The notes below the pieces were generated by a model. It did no database searches. It was not told the origin of the DNA and was given only the letters and a program-made list of their open reading frames with translations. A program made the translations under genes and the position numbers. Shown piece after piece: positions 11,862-23,420 of a stretch of DNA of 64,000 nt. Within the stretch, counting starts at the first letter, position 1. Each line of letters opens with the position of its first letter. Origin of the DNA: Strongylocentrotus purpuratus (lineage: Eukaryota; Echinodermata; Echinoidea; Camarodonta; Strongylocentrotidae); NCBI RefSeq assembly GCF_000002235.5, contig NW_022145604.1, positions 33,308,908 through 33,372,907 of the forward strand. Reading direction: 5' to 3'.

Positions 11862-13540
11862 TAAAACGTTTTTTTACATTACTTATTGTGGGAGGTTTAT
11901 ATATCGTCATAGGAAAAAAACTTACCAATAGCTTTAAAATCTGAGGAACATCGTAGAATGTCAGAACAATTGTAGGAGAATCGCAACTCAAGCTCCACTG
12001 TACGCTGCACGATCTTCTCATGGTCATGGCTTAAAATCATTTCACAACCTGCTTTCTTCATAACCATAAAAGGCTTGTTCTATTGTTGAGCATTTGAATA
12101 GGGATCATGTCAGGAATGTGGGCTCGTCATTTTTCGTTATTGACAAAGTGTAATTGTTCAATGAATGCTTGATTTCTATATAAAATTTGCGAAGTTTTCA
12201 CACAAGTTTATGATGGCTCAGTAGTTTGAAGGGTCTTTTTACAATAACAACCATTTCCCTAGCAGTAAGTATTCCCACTGAATAAAAGTAGTTTGCCTTA
12301 AGGAAATCATAACATGAAAATAATCGCTGTCTTTTCTCGATATAAAACAAAATAAACTTCAGTGTTCAAGAATATACAAGAAATATGTCAAAAATGGTAG
12401 AAAATGTCTGTTTGTGTAAGAACTTCAGGCAAACATTTTTATTGAAATATTTGCTCTATTTCCATTCGGTATTGGTGTGTACTTGTCAACGACTTCAAGT
12501 TACTAATTTTAATTGAGCAAACCGAATTCTTGGTCAACCTCCGCTATCAGCAAGCCCGGGGAATTTTGGGACTCTCCGTGTGTGTGGCCGTTACTGTAGC
12601 TGATGGGCTAGCAGGCAGCTGTATAAGACTGCACTGCCGTTTATACAATTGCACAACTACATGTAATTTATCAGTTCGATGCTTTACCTCTTTTCAGAAA
12701 GTCAGTTGTTGTTTTCACTACATACATTTAATGTTAGACAGTGGGCTATATTCCAATCGAAAAGTATCATAGACTAATTCATATTATGTGGTAGCCTACA
12801 TAGTAGGTAGTCTACGTGTGCATTTTTATTCGACTCGAGCTCGAGTCAAAGGTTAAGAGCCGGAAATGTAATAACATTTGTACACTTCCTGAGAATATGT
12901 CCTTAGAAAATGTGGCTTTGATGATCATACACTTACCATCCTCCTGTTTGGCAGGAAATAACCTTATGACCTATTGATTTGTGAGCGAGGGAGAAACCGA
13001 GATGATGAAGGGGTGGGGTTGGGAGAGGGTGTCCCACAACAGGACCTATAAGAGCCATTGATTAGGAGAGTGTGATCAACCTAGTTTAAGTTAGGCAACA
13101 TATAGCGAATACTGCTTTGTTGGGCAAACACAGTACAAGAAATATACGCCATGTTGTGACCAAGTGAAACCAAGTTGGCCAAATTCTGTGTATAAATGGA
13201 TCTGGGACCAACAAAAATGCCCCTCCAAAAAAATCGCCCTTCTATCTTAGCAAATGAAGTACTACCCCGGCAATAAAATAAATGCCCTTCCTAAGGAGAA
13301 ATATGTTCCTTCTATTTCTGTTGCTCCCTTAAATAATATTCTTGACCTATTCGTCTGCTTTGTTCACTCATTGCAGTCCCCCGCCTGCCCCGCCACCTAG
13401 GCCACCCCCGTCCCCCTAAACAAAATTACAAAATATGGAATTATGGAATTATGGAATCATGAACAGGAAAATGAATTAATGCAAATAGAAGTGTCAATGA
13501 AGTTGATAATGTTTTGGATCTAAGTTCAAGTAGAGTAATC
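11862..13540. other. No gene recognised; one dispersed repeat
   Basis: AT-rich DNA without convincing coding sequence. About 13050-13200 is an inverted match to 44370-44480 (shared words TTTGTTGGGCAAAC and ACGCCATGTTGTGACC), so at least that part is repetitive. Confidence 0.5.
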
Positions 13541-13719
13541 GATATGATATATTTTCGTGGGTTACGTACAGGACATAATAGCTTTGATTTGCCAAAATAG
13601 ATCTAAACGCATTATACAACTTTTTTAAAGAGCGCCATCTAAAACAAAATGTCAACATGACGTGTAAGTAAGTCTGAGATGCGGGTCTGCCGTGTACCTA
13701 TTAAATTGTGACATTGATG

Positions 13720-14079
13720 ATGATGTGAAATTTGAAAAATAACAGTGATAACAATGATGATAAGATTGTAGATGATGATGATGATGATGTTGCTGATGAT
13801 AGTAGTGATGATGACGATGACGTCATTATCGTCATCATCATAATTCTAATAAATTGTATTGTAATTATCAACATATTTTCATAAACATCATCATCATCAT
13901 CATTGCATTCATTATTCATTATTACTACCAACACCGTCAACATCATCATCACGCCAATCGGCCATATCTTAACTATCATCATCTATTTTTATCCCTGACC
14001 TTGTCATAAACGTCATCATTATGAAAAGAAACCTTGTCACGGTATCACTGTTATTATCATTATCAATGTTTCTATCATT

Positions 14080-14112
<33 letters not shown>

Positions 14113-14470
14113 GTCATCATCTTCACCATCATCATGCCCATCGTTAATGTCAGGACTATCATCATATATTTTATCACCAATATCTTTATCTACGTCATTA
14201 ATATATTAAATAAAACTCTGTCATGGTATAACTATCGTCATCACTATCAATATTGTTATCGTTATAATAATCATCATCTATTTCATCATCATCGTCATCA
14301 TCATCATTATCATTATCGTGATCATCTTCATCATTGTCATCATCTTCGTCATCATCATCATTCGACTTCGTTTACATCAGAACTATAGGCAATCAATCAT
14401 ACTACATCATTATCATCATCGTCAACATCAACGTCACCACTGTCATTACCACTATTTATTATTTTCATTC
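13720..14470. repeat. (CAT)n/(GAT)n microsatellite block
   Basis: Imperfect trinucleotide runs switch from GAT-rich to CAT-rich on the plus strand, giving His/Ser/Asp-rich spurious frames. The same block with the same flanks occurs at 44720-45000 and 50020-50400, so it belongs to the duplicon. Confidence 0.9.
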
Positions 14471-15718
14471 ATTTGATTGTCATTAACGTAACATCGCACC
14501 ATAAATAATGCATGTGGTTTGCTGAAACAAAGTATTTACTTCTGTATTTTGTGTAAGAGCTCTCCTCATTGGTTACTGTTTCAAAAATCAAATTTTAAAA
14601 CTAAAACCAAACAACAAACAAACAACAACCAAAATAATATACAGAAAACAGCAAGAAAAACAAATCATCAACATCATTCACCGCCATTACCAGAATGACT
14701 GGCAGTTAATTGTTGTACATTCTATCATTTGTAAAATGAACTTTAGCAACAAATGAGTATTTTCAAGGAGCTAGGAGGAGCTTTGGTATTACATCGACAG
14801 CAGCAGCTCCTTAATATTATATCAATATTCTTACATTAAGAGAGACACAATTTTTGCTTGTGATTCACCATTTTTCAAATAAAATGATTTATTTTTGCCT
14901 CAAAATATAGACTGATACATACACATGTTATAGAAAAAAGTAAACATTTGTTATTATAGTTTAAATAATGATACCCTCTACATTGATGCATTTTTCATGT
15001 CATCCTAGTACCCTCTACATAGATATAACTCATGTACGACATTTATTTCAAACGGGTCAGCTCGCAATACATTTATAAAGATGATCACTGAACCTGTCAG
15101 ATAAGTTTGTCCCAATGACCCGTTCATACACATACAGATCATTTTAGGTTATAGTTGTAATACATTTGTCTTTATATTCCCATATACATTCCTTGGTCTG
15201 TTCTTTATATTACGAAACAGTATACATCGTCCAATAAAGAATGTTAAAGAGAAAACTGAGTCCTGGTAAAAACGAAAAATAGTTTTGGAGTTTCCTCATT
15301 CTTCGTATGTCAATTTGGGAAAATATCAAAGTAGGATTATCTCCTGAAAAGAGACAAGAGTTAAAATACTAATTATACAATTTTATAGCTGATGAGTTTG
15401 GGTCACAATGTCGTTTGTAGGCCAATATTCCCTTGATAGTGCACGTGATCTTCAGCAAGTTGTAGTAGGTTAGTCGAAGGTTTTTCTATCATGACAATCT
15501 TTCACAGTGTTTCACATTGTTTACATGTTTCCTTCCCGTGATTTTTCAAGTTTTTGTTACAAATATGTTTTGTTTAATATAATATTGATGTCACATGTGA
15601 AATATTTGTTTCCTGTTAAAGACCATGTACTATTTTGACTAGAACTCAACTTTATCTAAAAGAACATAAAAAACGCATAGTTATTGAGTTTTCCTAGAGC
15701 TTAGGATGATCCCTTTTC

Positions 15719-15976
15719 TTCAAATAACTTTGTAAGCTTTCGGAGTTCGGGATTACCCGATGACGTAATCTTCAAATAACTTTGTAAACTTTCGGAGTTC
15801 GGGATTACCCGATGACGTAATCTTCAAATAACTTTGTAAGCTTTCGGAGTTTAGGATTACCCGATGACGTAATCTTCAAATAACTTTGTAAACTTTCGGA
15901 GTTTGGGATTACCCGATGACGTAATCTTCAAATAAATTTGTAAACTTTCGGAGTTCGGGATTACCCGATGACGTAC
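15719..15976. repeat. Five tandem 52-bp repeats with a CRE-like site
   Basis: Units start at 15719, 15771, 15823, 15875 and 15927 and differ at only a few bases. Each holds CTTTCGGAGTT, GGGATTACCCGA and TGACGTAA (the last unit reads TGACGTAC). Copy 4 of the duplicon has a single related unit at about 53113-53155, so the expansion is private to copy 2. TGACGTAA resembles an ATF/CRE site and GGATTA a K50-homeodomain site. Any function is conjecture. Confidence 0.93.
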
Positions 15977-16591
15977 AAGGGTGCTCTTCTTTGGCTTTTC
16001 TCAATTATGATTTACTTTGAGATTTTTCAACATAATATACAGAACTTAAACTGTTTAAATGTCGCAAATAATATTTTCCATTGGATAACCAAAACAAAGT
16101 ATCCTTACCATTAACGTATAATCCTATAATTTCTCTATAACACTATAAACATGTCATTTCTCAAAGAACTTAACTTACAAAACGAAATGATAATACGGGG
16201 ATAGTACCTTACCAATATAGATGTAGCCTACATGTATACAAACAAGAATAGAAAACAAGTATTTTCTATTTCACTTTGTGTATAAGCCTACTATATGAAA
16301 GACGATGGAGTACGTGCTTACAAGGTCATCACGTGATGGTCTCCAGCTATACATGTAGTAAACTTAAATTGTAATGATTATATAGCTTCATCTTTTTACA
16401 TGACTGTTAAAATTCAAACAAAGCAACTAGCTATTATCAGCTTGAATTACTAATTCTTATTACTACTCTTTTCATCAAACATTCCTCCATAGTTATATAC
16501 ATATTTTAATTTACAGCTTCAAGTATATTTCCACTTATAACAAACAGACAACAACAATACACGCATATAGTTGGAAATACAAATTATATAC

Positions 16592-17136
16592 ATTTGTGCA
16601 TGCATGTGTGTGCACATGGGGGGGGGGGGTGGGATGAGTAATAGATACACTGTTATTTTCTGTGGAGGGAGGTTAACCAATATCCAGGCAATATGTTGTT
16701 CTTGTTTCTTTTTCTTTACTTTCCTTTCTTATTCTTCTTCCCCTTTTCTTATTCTCCTATTTTTATTCTTGTTCTCCTCCTTCTTTTTCTCCTGTTCCCT
16801 TTTCCCCTTCTTCTTCATCTTCTTCCTACACCTTTTTTTTTTTTTTTTTTTACTTAACTTTCTTTGCCGTATTTATCTATTAAAATTTAAACTCTAAACT
16901 TATATCCTACTACTCCACAGTATTATCATAATAACAATAATATCAATTTTTGAAACAGTCTGAATATATGCAATATGTTTTTGAATCTATATATCCAAAT
17001 GTATTTTAAACGTTTGTACAAATGTATTTATGTCATTTTTAAAAAGGAATATTTGTAAAATCATCGCAATTCGGCTATGCCGCAATGATGTTTTTTCATT
17101 AATAAACCAGTTATCAAAAAAAAAAAAAAAAAAAAT
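16592..17136 (+). mobile_element. Poly(A)-tailed retroposon with near-perfect target duplication
   Basis: Copy 3 lacks this stretch at the equivalent position (about 32725). It ends with AATAAA at 17101 and A20 at 17116-17135. AATTATAYAC flanks both sides (16582-16591 and 17137-17146, one mismatch). Inside are a poly-G run at 16619-16629 and a 160-base pyrimidine tract (16690-16850). It may be a LINE 3' UTR or a processed transcript end. No coding part is recognised. Confidence 0.75.
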
Positions 17137-17914
17137 AATTATACACATGTATGTACATTTACTCTTACGGGTGCTTAAGCTGATAGGTGAGAAAACGAAT
17201 CAAAATAACCAGATTCAGAGTGGAGGAGCCTACAGAGGCCAAAGACCTGTTGAGGGCTGGCTTCTTGCAGACTTGCTTAATTTAGAATATAATTCTAGCA
17301 CATTAAAAGGGCAGAAAGAAGAAAAGAAATAAACAAAGAAACAAACTAACAAAACAAGGATAATTAGGAATATTTACAAGTATGACCATTCACAGCATCT
17401 CAATGCAATGCAATGCAATTTCAGTTATACAGTTACAAGTACCTTAATTTTCTCCTAAATAAAGACAGATTTTTTAGTTACCATATCTTTAGCCAATCAT
17501 GCCAACGGCTTCATTTCTCATTATCATTTTATAGCATATTCTCTAATAATATCATATCAAAGGTCTAATTACGAAGTATATTCAGATAAAAATAATCAAA
17601 TCCGCGTCCACAACTCTACTAATATTTGGGTTCAACGTAAGCTTCTATACAAATTTAAAGTGAAATTAAGAAATAAATATGCCATAATAAAAACAGAAAG
17701 TTTTTCTTTAAACATTGCCATTTTCAACAGAAGAATTCAAGCATGTATACTACGCAATTGTGTATTACATTGTAAATTGCAATTACAGATCATTTGGTGT
17801 TTCTAGAATTACTCTTTTGAATTAAACATTCAAGCATATTAAATTATCCTAAGTAAATGGTATATAACGATTCCACCTTCGATATCTTTCAAGTTTATAC
17901 AATATCTTTTTGTT

Positions 17915-18105
17915 TTCAAGTTCAAGTTCAAGTTCAAGTTCAAGTTCAAGTTTTATTTCCACATGTGGTTCATAAAAACAAAGTATACATACATGTTCAG
18001 ACATATACAAAATACACAATTAACAAACAATAATATTAAGAGAAGCAAATAGCGAACAAAATCTAAAGTCCACAAACAAAGAACAACTAAATACATGTAG
18101 ATTCA
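17915..18105 (-). mobile_element. 5'-truncated LINE 3' end with (GAACTT)n tail
   Basis: Copies 1 and 3 lack this block. On the minus strand it ends in AAATAAAACTTGAACTTGAA, a hexamer repeated about six times. The AAATAAAACTTGA word is shared with the 3' end of the LINE at 45385-49980 and, more loosely, with the other LINE tails here. Confidence 0.65.
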
Positions 18106-18328
18106 TGCATTTGATTCATTATATATGTGTGTACTTTTACATGATTTATGAAATACAGTACTTGTGTTATACACTTTGAATATATTTAATTATGCTATTT
18201 TATTATTTTTATATAATGCATGTGTAACGTTCAGTATATACATATATAAACAAACATAATGTATCGAAAATAATATCGCTAGTGATATTCGTTTGTCTCG
18301 CAATGTGGTCAATAAGGAATCTAAAAGT

Positions 18329-18369
18329 TCACGACGTTTCGTATGCTACTGCGATACTTCGTCAGGTGA
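18329..18369 (-). ncRNA. Hammerhead-like motif, left arm
   Basis: This is the reverse complement of the right-arm motif at 18547-18587, so the element carries the same candidate ribozyme once in each arm and once on each strand. Confidence 0.45.
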
Positions 18370-18546
18370 TAAAAACTATTGTAAGCAAGGGTCTTTTATA
18401 CTTTAGCGGCCCGTTGATTGGTTGAGTACCGTATGCGTCGGCCAATAGGCCTGGTGCATCAGCCGAACCAGCGGCCGAACCAATTATAGACCGCTCCGCC
18501 GGTCCTCCCGTAAAGTATAAAAGACCCTTGCTTACAATAGTTTTTA

Positions 18547-18587
18547 TCACCTGACGAAGTATCGCAGTAGCATACGAAACGTCGTGA
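18547..18587 (+). ncRNA. Hammerhead-like motif, right arm
   Basis: The order is TCAC, CTGACGA, one extra A, GTAT, loop, ATAC, GAAAC, GTC, GTGA. TCAC pairs with GTGA (stem I) and GTAT with ATAC (stem II). Core words CUGANGA, GAAA and GUC match the hammerhead family. Stem III is a single C-G pair. As in the motif at 6704-6745, one extra base precedes stem II. Confidence 0.5.
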
Positions 18588-19175
18588 ACTTTTAGATTCC
18601 TTATTGACCACATTGCGAGACAAACGAATATCACTAGCGATATTAGTTTCGATACTATATCCGCAATGAGTAATATATTTAGCATTAAACATAATGTAGG
18701 TAAAATATACGGTATACGTAATACACATATATGACATTATGTGTAATCTATTCTGTGTTTTTACCCATGAATATTGATGAGTATAAATAAATGCAATACA
18801 AATGCTTTTTGACGTCATGATTAAATTACAGATAACGTTTTTTTGCTCTTTTTTAGGCGACAGAGGGTCTTCCCATACACACTCACCTATTCTTCTGTAA
18901 TAGAATGAAAATTTGTTGCGCCTAATCTATGAATCGGAAGGGATCATCTTATATTTCTGTTACGTTAAACAACACGAATTAAAGAAAATGTGGATAGAAC
19001 CACGATTCTGAGGGAATAAAATCATACCTTTCGAATTAAATTAAATATTCACTCATTATATTGTGCACTATGTATTTCAAGAGAATTTGCTTTAATACAA
19101 TTCACCACGTTGGAAGAAAATAATTCAATTTCCAATCATTTCATAATTGTTAAGTCGTCTGATACTTGTATGTTA

Positions 19176-20471
19176 TCATTCATGGACTGGTGTGATGGTT
19201 AGTTCAAATATATACAGTCTATTAGGAGTACAGAAACCAATCTTCCCTGATCGGAACTGGCGCAGAAAGTACCAATTTCTCTGAGGCTTCTCAATCTTGT
19301 GATCGGAGATAAGAGTCTGGACGTGTTGCAGCTCGCTTGTGTACTCATCGATACTAACCAACCCATCAGCATGCTTGACCCAAGCGATTAGGATTGAATT
19401 ATTCTGAGTAACAGCAACGTGCGCATTTAGTCCCCGTTTCCCTGCCTTGTATTTTTCATTGCCACCTTTGTCCATCAGTTTTACTCTACCACCATATCTA
19501 ATGATGAATACGTCATTATAACTAGTGATCTGCTGAGGAACATCCCCATCGCATGGTATCTCCCTGATCGCCTTCCCACCTGCTGGCGAGAACACATGGA
19601 TCTTCTTGGCTTTGCTGTAGCCGACATAGATCAGATCATTACTGTCTACAGTGAGACTTCTAGTCCCCCCTTCATCTCTACTCAGAGTATCAAACGTTAG
19701 ATCCAGCTTCTCATCATCCTGTGTGTACAGCGTAACGCCATTGTTTTCAGTTCGCACGACATACCGACCATCAGACATAAATCCTACATCATAAATATTG
19801 ACTTCCTTGAGGACTGTCTTCTGCAGCTGACCATCAGCAGAGAAGATGTTGATTCCTCCTGTGCTGTATCCCGCTGCTATACTACCATCGCGTCTAAAAG
19901 CCATGCAATTTATGTGGCGTTTCTTAGAGATATCTACATCACATTCCAACTCACATTTCACGAACCTGACCTCACCAATGTTCAACTGATCACATTGAGT
20001 GTTAGGTGTGAAAATCAGTTGCTCTGCACGGTCTGCTACATCCGTAGCAAGCTTCTTCTCTGGATCATCCCTATCTAGTAAATTCTTTAGTTCATCAGAC
20101 AACAAAATACGAGCATTATCAATATTACCATGTAATGGAGCCGTCATGCTGTTACCCGCTAACACACTCGTGCTCTTTATAACACACTTAATACTCTTTA
20201 TCAACTTCTCATCATCATCTTTCATCTCATTCAAGCTTTTACACAATTTCTTTTTCTGAGTATCCAACTGCTCGTCTAATGCTGCTTTCCTATCGTTTAA
20301 TTTCTTGAGTGATTCTTGATAACTATTGTCGATTTCAGCCTTCTTGCCGGCAAAGTGATTCGTGACGCGCTTCTTCTGATTCTTGATGTAGGTCACATGA
20401 TTCTTGATGGTTGTAACTTTCGTTTTACCTCGGGCTTCTAGAGATTTAATTTTGGGTCTTCGTTTAGGCAT
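19176..20471 (-). CDS. RING-less TRIM paralog, coiled coil plus propeller
   Basis: This 431-residue open frame aligns with residues from about 192 to the end of the complete TRIM protein at 1295-3154. It keeps the coiled coil (about residues 5-115) and the whole propeller (about 170-425). It has no RING or B-boxes. The start MPKRRPKIKS lies in what was a different reading frame of the parent: the ancestral frame upstream has stops, and a one-base insertion just after this ATG brings it into phase. The same start arrangement occurs in the copy at 35375-36658. It may be a RING-less regulatory or decoy protein, a gene with an unseen upstream exon, or a pseudogene whose frame happens to remain open. 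Confidence 0.7.
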   Translation of the reverse strand: MPKRRPKIKSLEARGKTKVTTIKNHVTYIKNQKKRVTNHFAGKKAEIDNSYQESLKKLNDRKAALDEQLDTQKKKLCKSLNEMKDDDEKLIKSIKCVIKSTSVLAGNSMTAPLHGNIDNARILLSDELKNLLDRDDPEKKLATDVADRAEQLIFTPNTQCDQLNIGEVRFVKCELECDVDISKKRHINCMAFRRDGSIAAGYSTGGINIFSADGQLQKTVLKEVNIYDVGFMSDGRYVVRTENNGVTLYTQDDEKLDLTFDTLSRDEGGTRSLTVDSNDLIYVGYSKAKKIHVFSPAGGKAIREIPCDGDVPQQITSYNDVFIIRYGGRVKLMDKGGNEKYKAGKRGLNAHVAVTQNNSILIAWVKHADGLVSIDEYTSELQHVQTLISDHKIEKPQRNWYFLRQFRSGKIGFCTPNRLYIFELTITPVHE

Positions 20472-20590
20472 TGAATTCCTCTGCGTCTTAAACAGAATGG
20501 ATGTGTTTTGTATATATGCTTTGTGTTCTTAGCAGAAACCTTTTTTCGAGGACCACCCTTCCCTCTCTGTTGTTGAAGTTTTTAGCCAAC
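20472..20590 (-). pseudogene. Remnant of lost TRIM B-box region
   Basis: 20498-20570 aligns with 2685-2757 of the complete gene (shared GATGTGTTTTG and TCGAGGACCACCCTTCCCTC). Most of the B-box 2 coding sequence before it and all of the RING coding sequence after it are missing. It marks where the N-terminal half was lost. The 3.5-kb-type upstream flank resumes at about 20705. Confidence 0.75.
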
Positions 20591-21756
20591 AGTCTTATTG
20601 GTAGTCATTCAGAAAAAGCATATAACTTATGACAAAGTATTATTTTCTTATAGTTAGTGCTATGATTAACTTAAGTAACTTAGTGTAGAGAGATGAGCGG
20701 GTGAATTTACAGTCGGGTATATTCTCCTTCCTGCCGTCGACCACCACATGCTATCTGCTGCAGATCAAGAACAAGTCAGGAGGCAGTCTGAAGAGGACTG
20801 AAGATGATCTCGTTTCTTCTGATCCGTACTCCTTACATAATGAGGTAACTGGCCCTGTCAAAATTAGAAAAGAATACAAATTCACAATAATGTTGGTTTT
20901 CCTAGCCTATTCCACTGCTCTTTCTGTCCATTTAATAAACAAAATGATTAAATTTAATGCAAGCAACATTTATGGCGGAGACTGTCATTCAAAAATGCAC
21001 TTTACTCATTGAATTAAGAGTATCGTTGGAGGGATGTTGTACTTTTATCATTCGAATTAATTCAGTCTTGTGTGTGTGCCAAGATTCATCCAAATGTGTA
21101 GGCCCCTACGTGTTTTTTTGTTTCTTGTATTCCTTGAAAGTGAAATGATTTTGATGTATTCCGTTCCATTGTCGATATCGGACGCGATTTAAACATGACA
21201 AGCTAAATGAAGACCTTGTAATTATGTTTTATGTTGCACTATTTCTTCGCTTCTCAAAGCTACTTTAGATGAGATGTCCCAACCCCTCAGCGCAAGAAAA
21301 CAAAAATGAACAGAACTTCTTTCATACTTTGGGGGCTGGGGTGCTCATGGTGTGCTAATGGAGGACGTTATTCGAGGGTGGAAATGTCTCCCATTAATTT
21401 ACAGGGTTCATGACAAAGTATCCACTGTTGAGCGTATCCACAGTCTATATATAAGTTTTCCGGGCCAAATTTCGCTACTTGCCAAACAATTTCAAGTTGT
21501 CTGCATTCAATTTAGCACAATTCATCCCTGCCTATAATTGACAAATCATTCAACAGTGTTCTTAACCAATATAATCTCGAAAATTTGTCTCCCACTTGTT
21601 TTTACCAAAATAGATCAATGGTATACCAACTATATACATAAAAATGGAGAAAAATTTCTTGCTCATTACTTTGGAAATTATAATAAATTCATGAAATCCC
21701 TCATCTTGATTACTCTAAAAGTTTCCTGTTCTCGTTACTTGAATGTGGACCATTTT

Positions 21757-22325
21757 GAAGTTTGAAGTTTATTTGTTACACATTTACATCAAAAACATTT
21801 TTTTTACAAGCGTATGCGACTTTAAATCAAGCATAATGTACGGAAAAATAGGTACGAGGTTTTTAAATATATAGATATGACAGGCAAGGTATACAATGGA
21901 ATGTGGGGAGCCTAAATGAAAAAGATAGCTTGTACGTGAATAGGCTCCCGTACTGAGTAACATAATAAGTACGTCTGAATTAAAAAGGCATCATAGGAGG
22001 CCAAACGGAGTAGAATATGAGATTCTTAATACGTACAAGGAGAATAAGTTTGAGAAAAAATAGAATAAAGAGTAAAGAAAATAATATAATGATAAGTAGG
22101 AGAAGGTGAAGAAGTAGGGGAAGAAGAATAAGATGAAAAAGAAGAAGAAGAGAAAGCAAATTAATGAAATCAAAGGCATGCCAAAATAACAAAAACAAAG
22201 TCTGTATAACCACCTGTAAGATCTTTAAAACAAAACAAATGGAGGGGCTTTCAATTGGATCTCAATTCAGGCTATTCCAGAATCTGGGTCCAGTAAAAGA
22301 AATCGTTTTGTTTGGAAAAACGGTG
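21757..22325 (-). mobile_element. 5'-truncated LINE 3' end
   Basis: It starts at the right border of duplicon copy 2. On the minus strand it contains FTGPRFWNSL, the same C-terminal block as STGPRFWNSL in the LINE at 50986-52490, then a decayed tail and 3' UTR ending AAACTTCAAACTTC. A (TAA)n run follows at 22333-22351. Confidence 0.65.
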
Positions 22326-22454
22326 ATTTTGATAATAATAATAATAATATTTAATTTTTATTTAGCGCTTAATACAAATGTCTCTAACCGCTAAGCTATG
22401 GAAGGCCTACGCATTGATTGTTATTAGTGTATAATTGTCTAAACCCGTATCAGG

Positions 22455-22612
22455 ACAATTACCCCCTGGATGATCACCCCCAAAAAAATTACCCCCAGAG
22501 GACAATTACCCATCGGAAAATACCCCCCCCCCCGGAGATTTACCCCCGAGAACAATAACCCCCCCCCTAAAGACAATTACCCCCGAAAAATTACCCCCCG
22601 GAGAATTATCTC
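22455..22612. repeat. C-rich minisatellite built on AATTACCCCC
   Basis: About nine imperfect units of 15-25 bases each contain a run of 4-10 C next to AATTA or ATTTA. The complementary strand has regularly spaced G runs, so G-quadruplex formation is plausible. The spurious plus-strand frame here is Pro-rich. Confidence 0.8.
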
Positions 22613-22859
22613 TTGTAATATACATTACCTTTGTAGAATGGCATTAATTAACGATGTCCATGAATAAAGGCCGAGCAAAATTCTCTTTGTTTATAATCAT
22701 GCAGCTCTGAAAATTGAAGAGAGATATGATCATGATACATATAAAAAATATAACAAGTTTTTTGGAACGTGTACACAATATTAATAGAAATGTTGACATT
22801 AAAACAAAATGTAATTGATGTTCTCACTTATTCCCGATCTGAAAGTTAAATAGAGATTC

Positions 22860-23420
22860 ACTATGACCATGGTGATCATTTTGCAAACGCAGACAAATAT
22901 TCAGGCGTATTTGACATAGTCGGTGGTGTAGCTACGTTGTGGGAGGGAAGGGGGGGGGGGCACGTACCCCCATTCGCATTGCGAAAAAAAGTGTGAGCAT
23001 GGGAAAGATAAAGACAAAGGAAAATAACGTGAAATAGTATAAAGAGATAGTTTTCTAAAAATGCTCTTAAAATTATAATATTATAAGAATTCACCTTTTA
23101 CAACAAATTATGATAAAGAAAATTGATTAAACATGTGAACAGAGACTGAATATTAATTTGTATTGTTCGCAATATATAAGTTATATTTGCTATAATCTCT
23201 TTTTCCTTAGAATAGTTATTCATATTCTTTTTAACAAGTTTAAACATTAGTATTGATAAAGGTGGGATAAAAGATACCCGATTGCTCTTCTTCTTTAGTT
23301 TCTTTAGTTTAAAAAAAGATCAGTATGATAGGCATAAAGATGAAAAGAGCAACTCCATCAAATTTGTATGTTTTTACTAGCGTATGGTTTACCTTGATTC
23401 TCTATTCATAGTCTTTAAGA
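22860..23420. repeat. Dispersed repeat R2
   Basis: Parts match 25430-25600 (shared ACCATG-TGATC and AGGCGTATTTGACRTA) and 38400-38720 (shared AGGGAAAGAT-like, GATAGTATAA and GAATTCACCT words). A poly-G run is at 22951-22960. No coding capacity. Confidence 0.6.

Larger units (their letters stand above)
18264..18686. mobile_element. Palindromic retroelement with 12-bp target duplication
   Basis: AAACATAATGTA occurs at 18252-18263 and again at 18687-18698, and copies 1 and 3 lack the intervening 423 bp. About 144-bp arms (18264-18407 and 18508-18651) are near-identical reverse complements around a GC-richer spacer with several CGGCCNA words. A 35-base AT-rich extension closes the right side. 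The length of the target duplication points to target-primed retroposition rather than a cut-and-paste element. A Penelope-like or retrozyme-like derivative is the best guess. Confidence 0.8.
13550..21757 (-). repeat. TRIM duplicon, copy 2 (longest continuous copy)
   Basis: Its left part (13550-14560) matches 44580-45060 plus 49981-50431 plus 52505-52640 of copy 4. Its middle (about 16200-17750) matches 32340-33140 and 53380-54480. Its right part matches copies 1 and 3 through the TRIM gene to about 21757. Private insertions are the 52-bp repeat array, a retroposon at 16592, a LINE tail at 17915 and a palindromic element at 18264. Confidence 0.85.

Noticed and set aside
14134-14388. His/Ser-rich open frames, also at 44845-45054
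   Set aside because: They are translations of CAT/ATC microsatellites.
15719-15976. CRISPR-like regular repeats
   Set aside because: Units are directly adjacent with no variable spacers, in a eukaryotic context; this is a minisatellite.
22470-22667. Pro-rich open frame
   Set aside because: Translation of the C-rich minisatellite.
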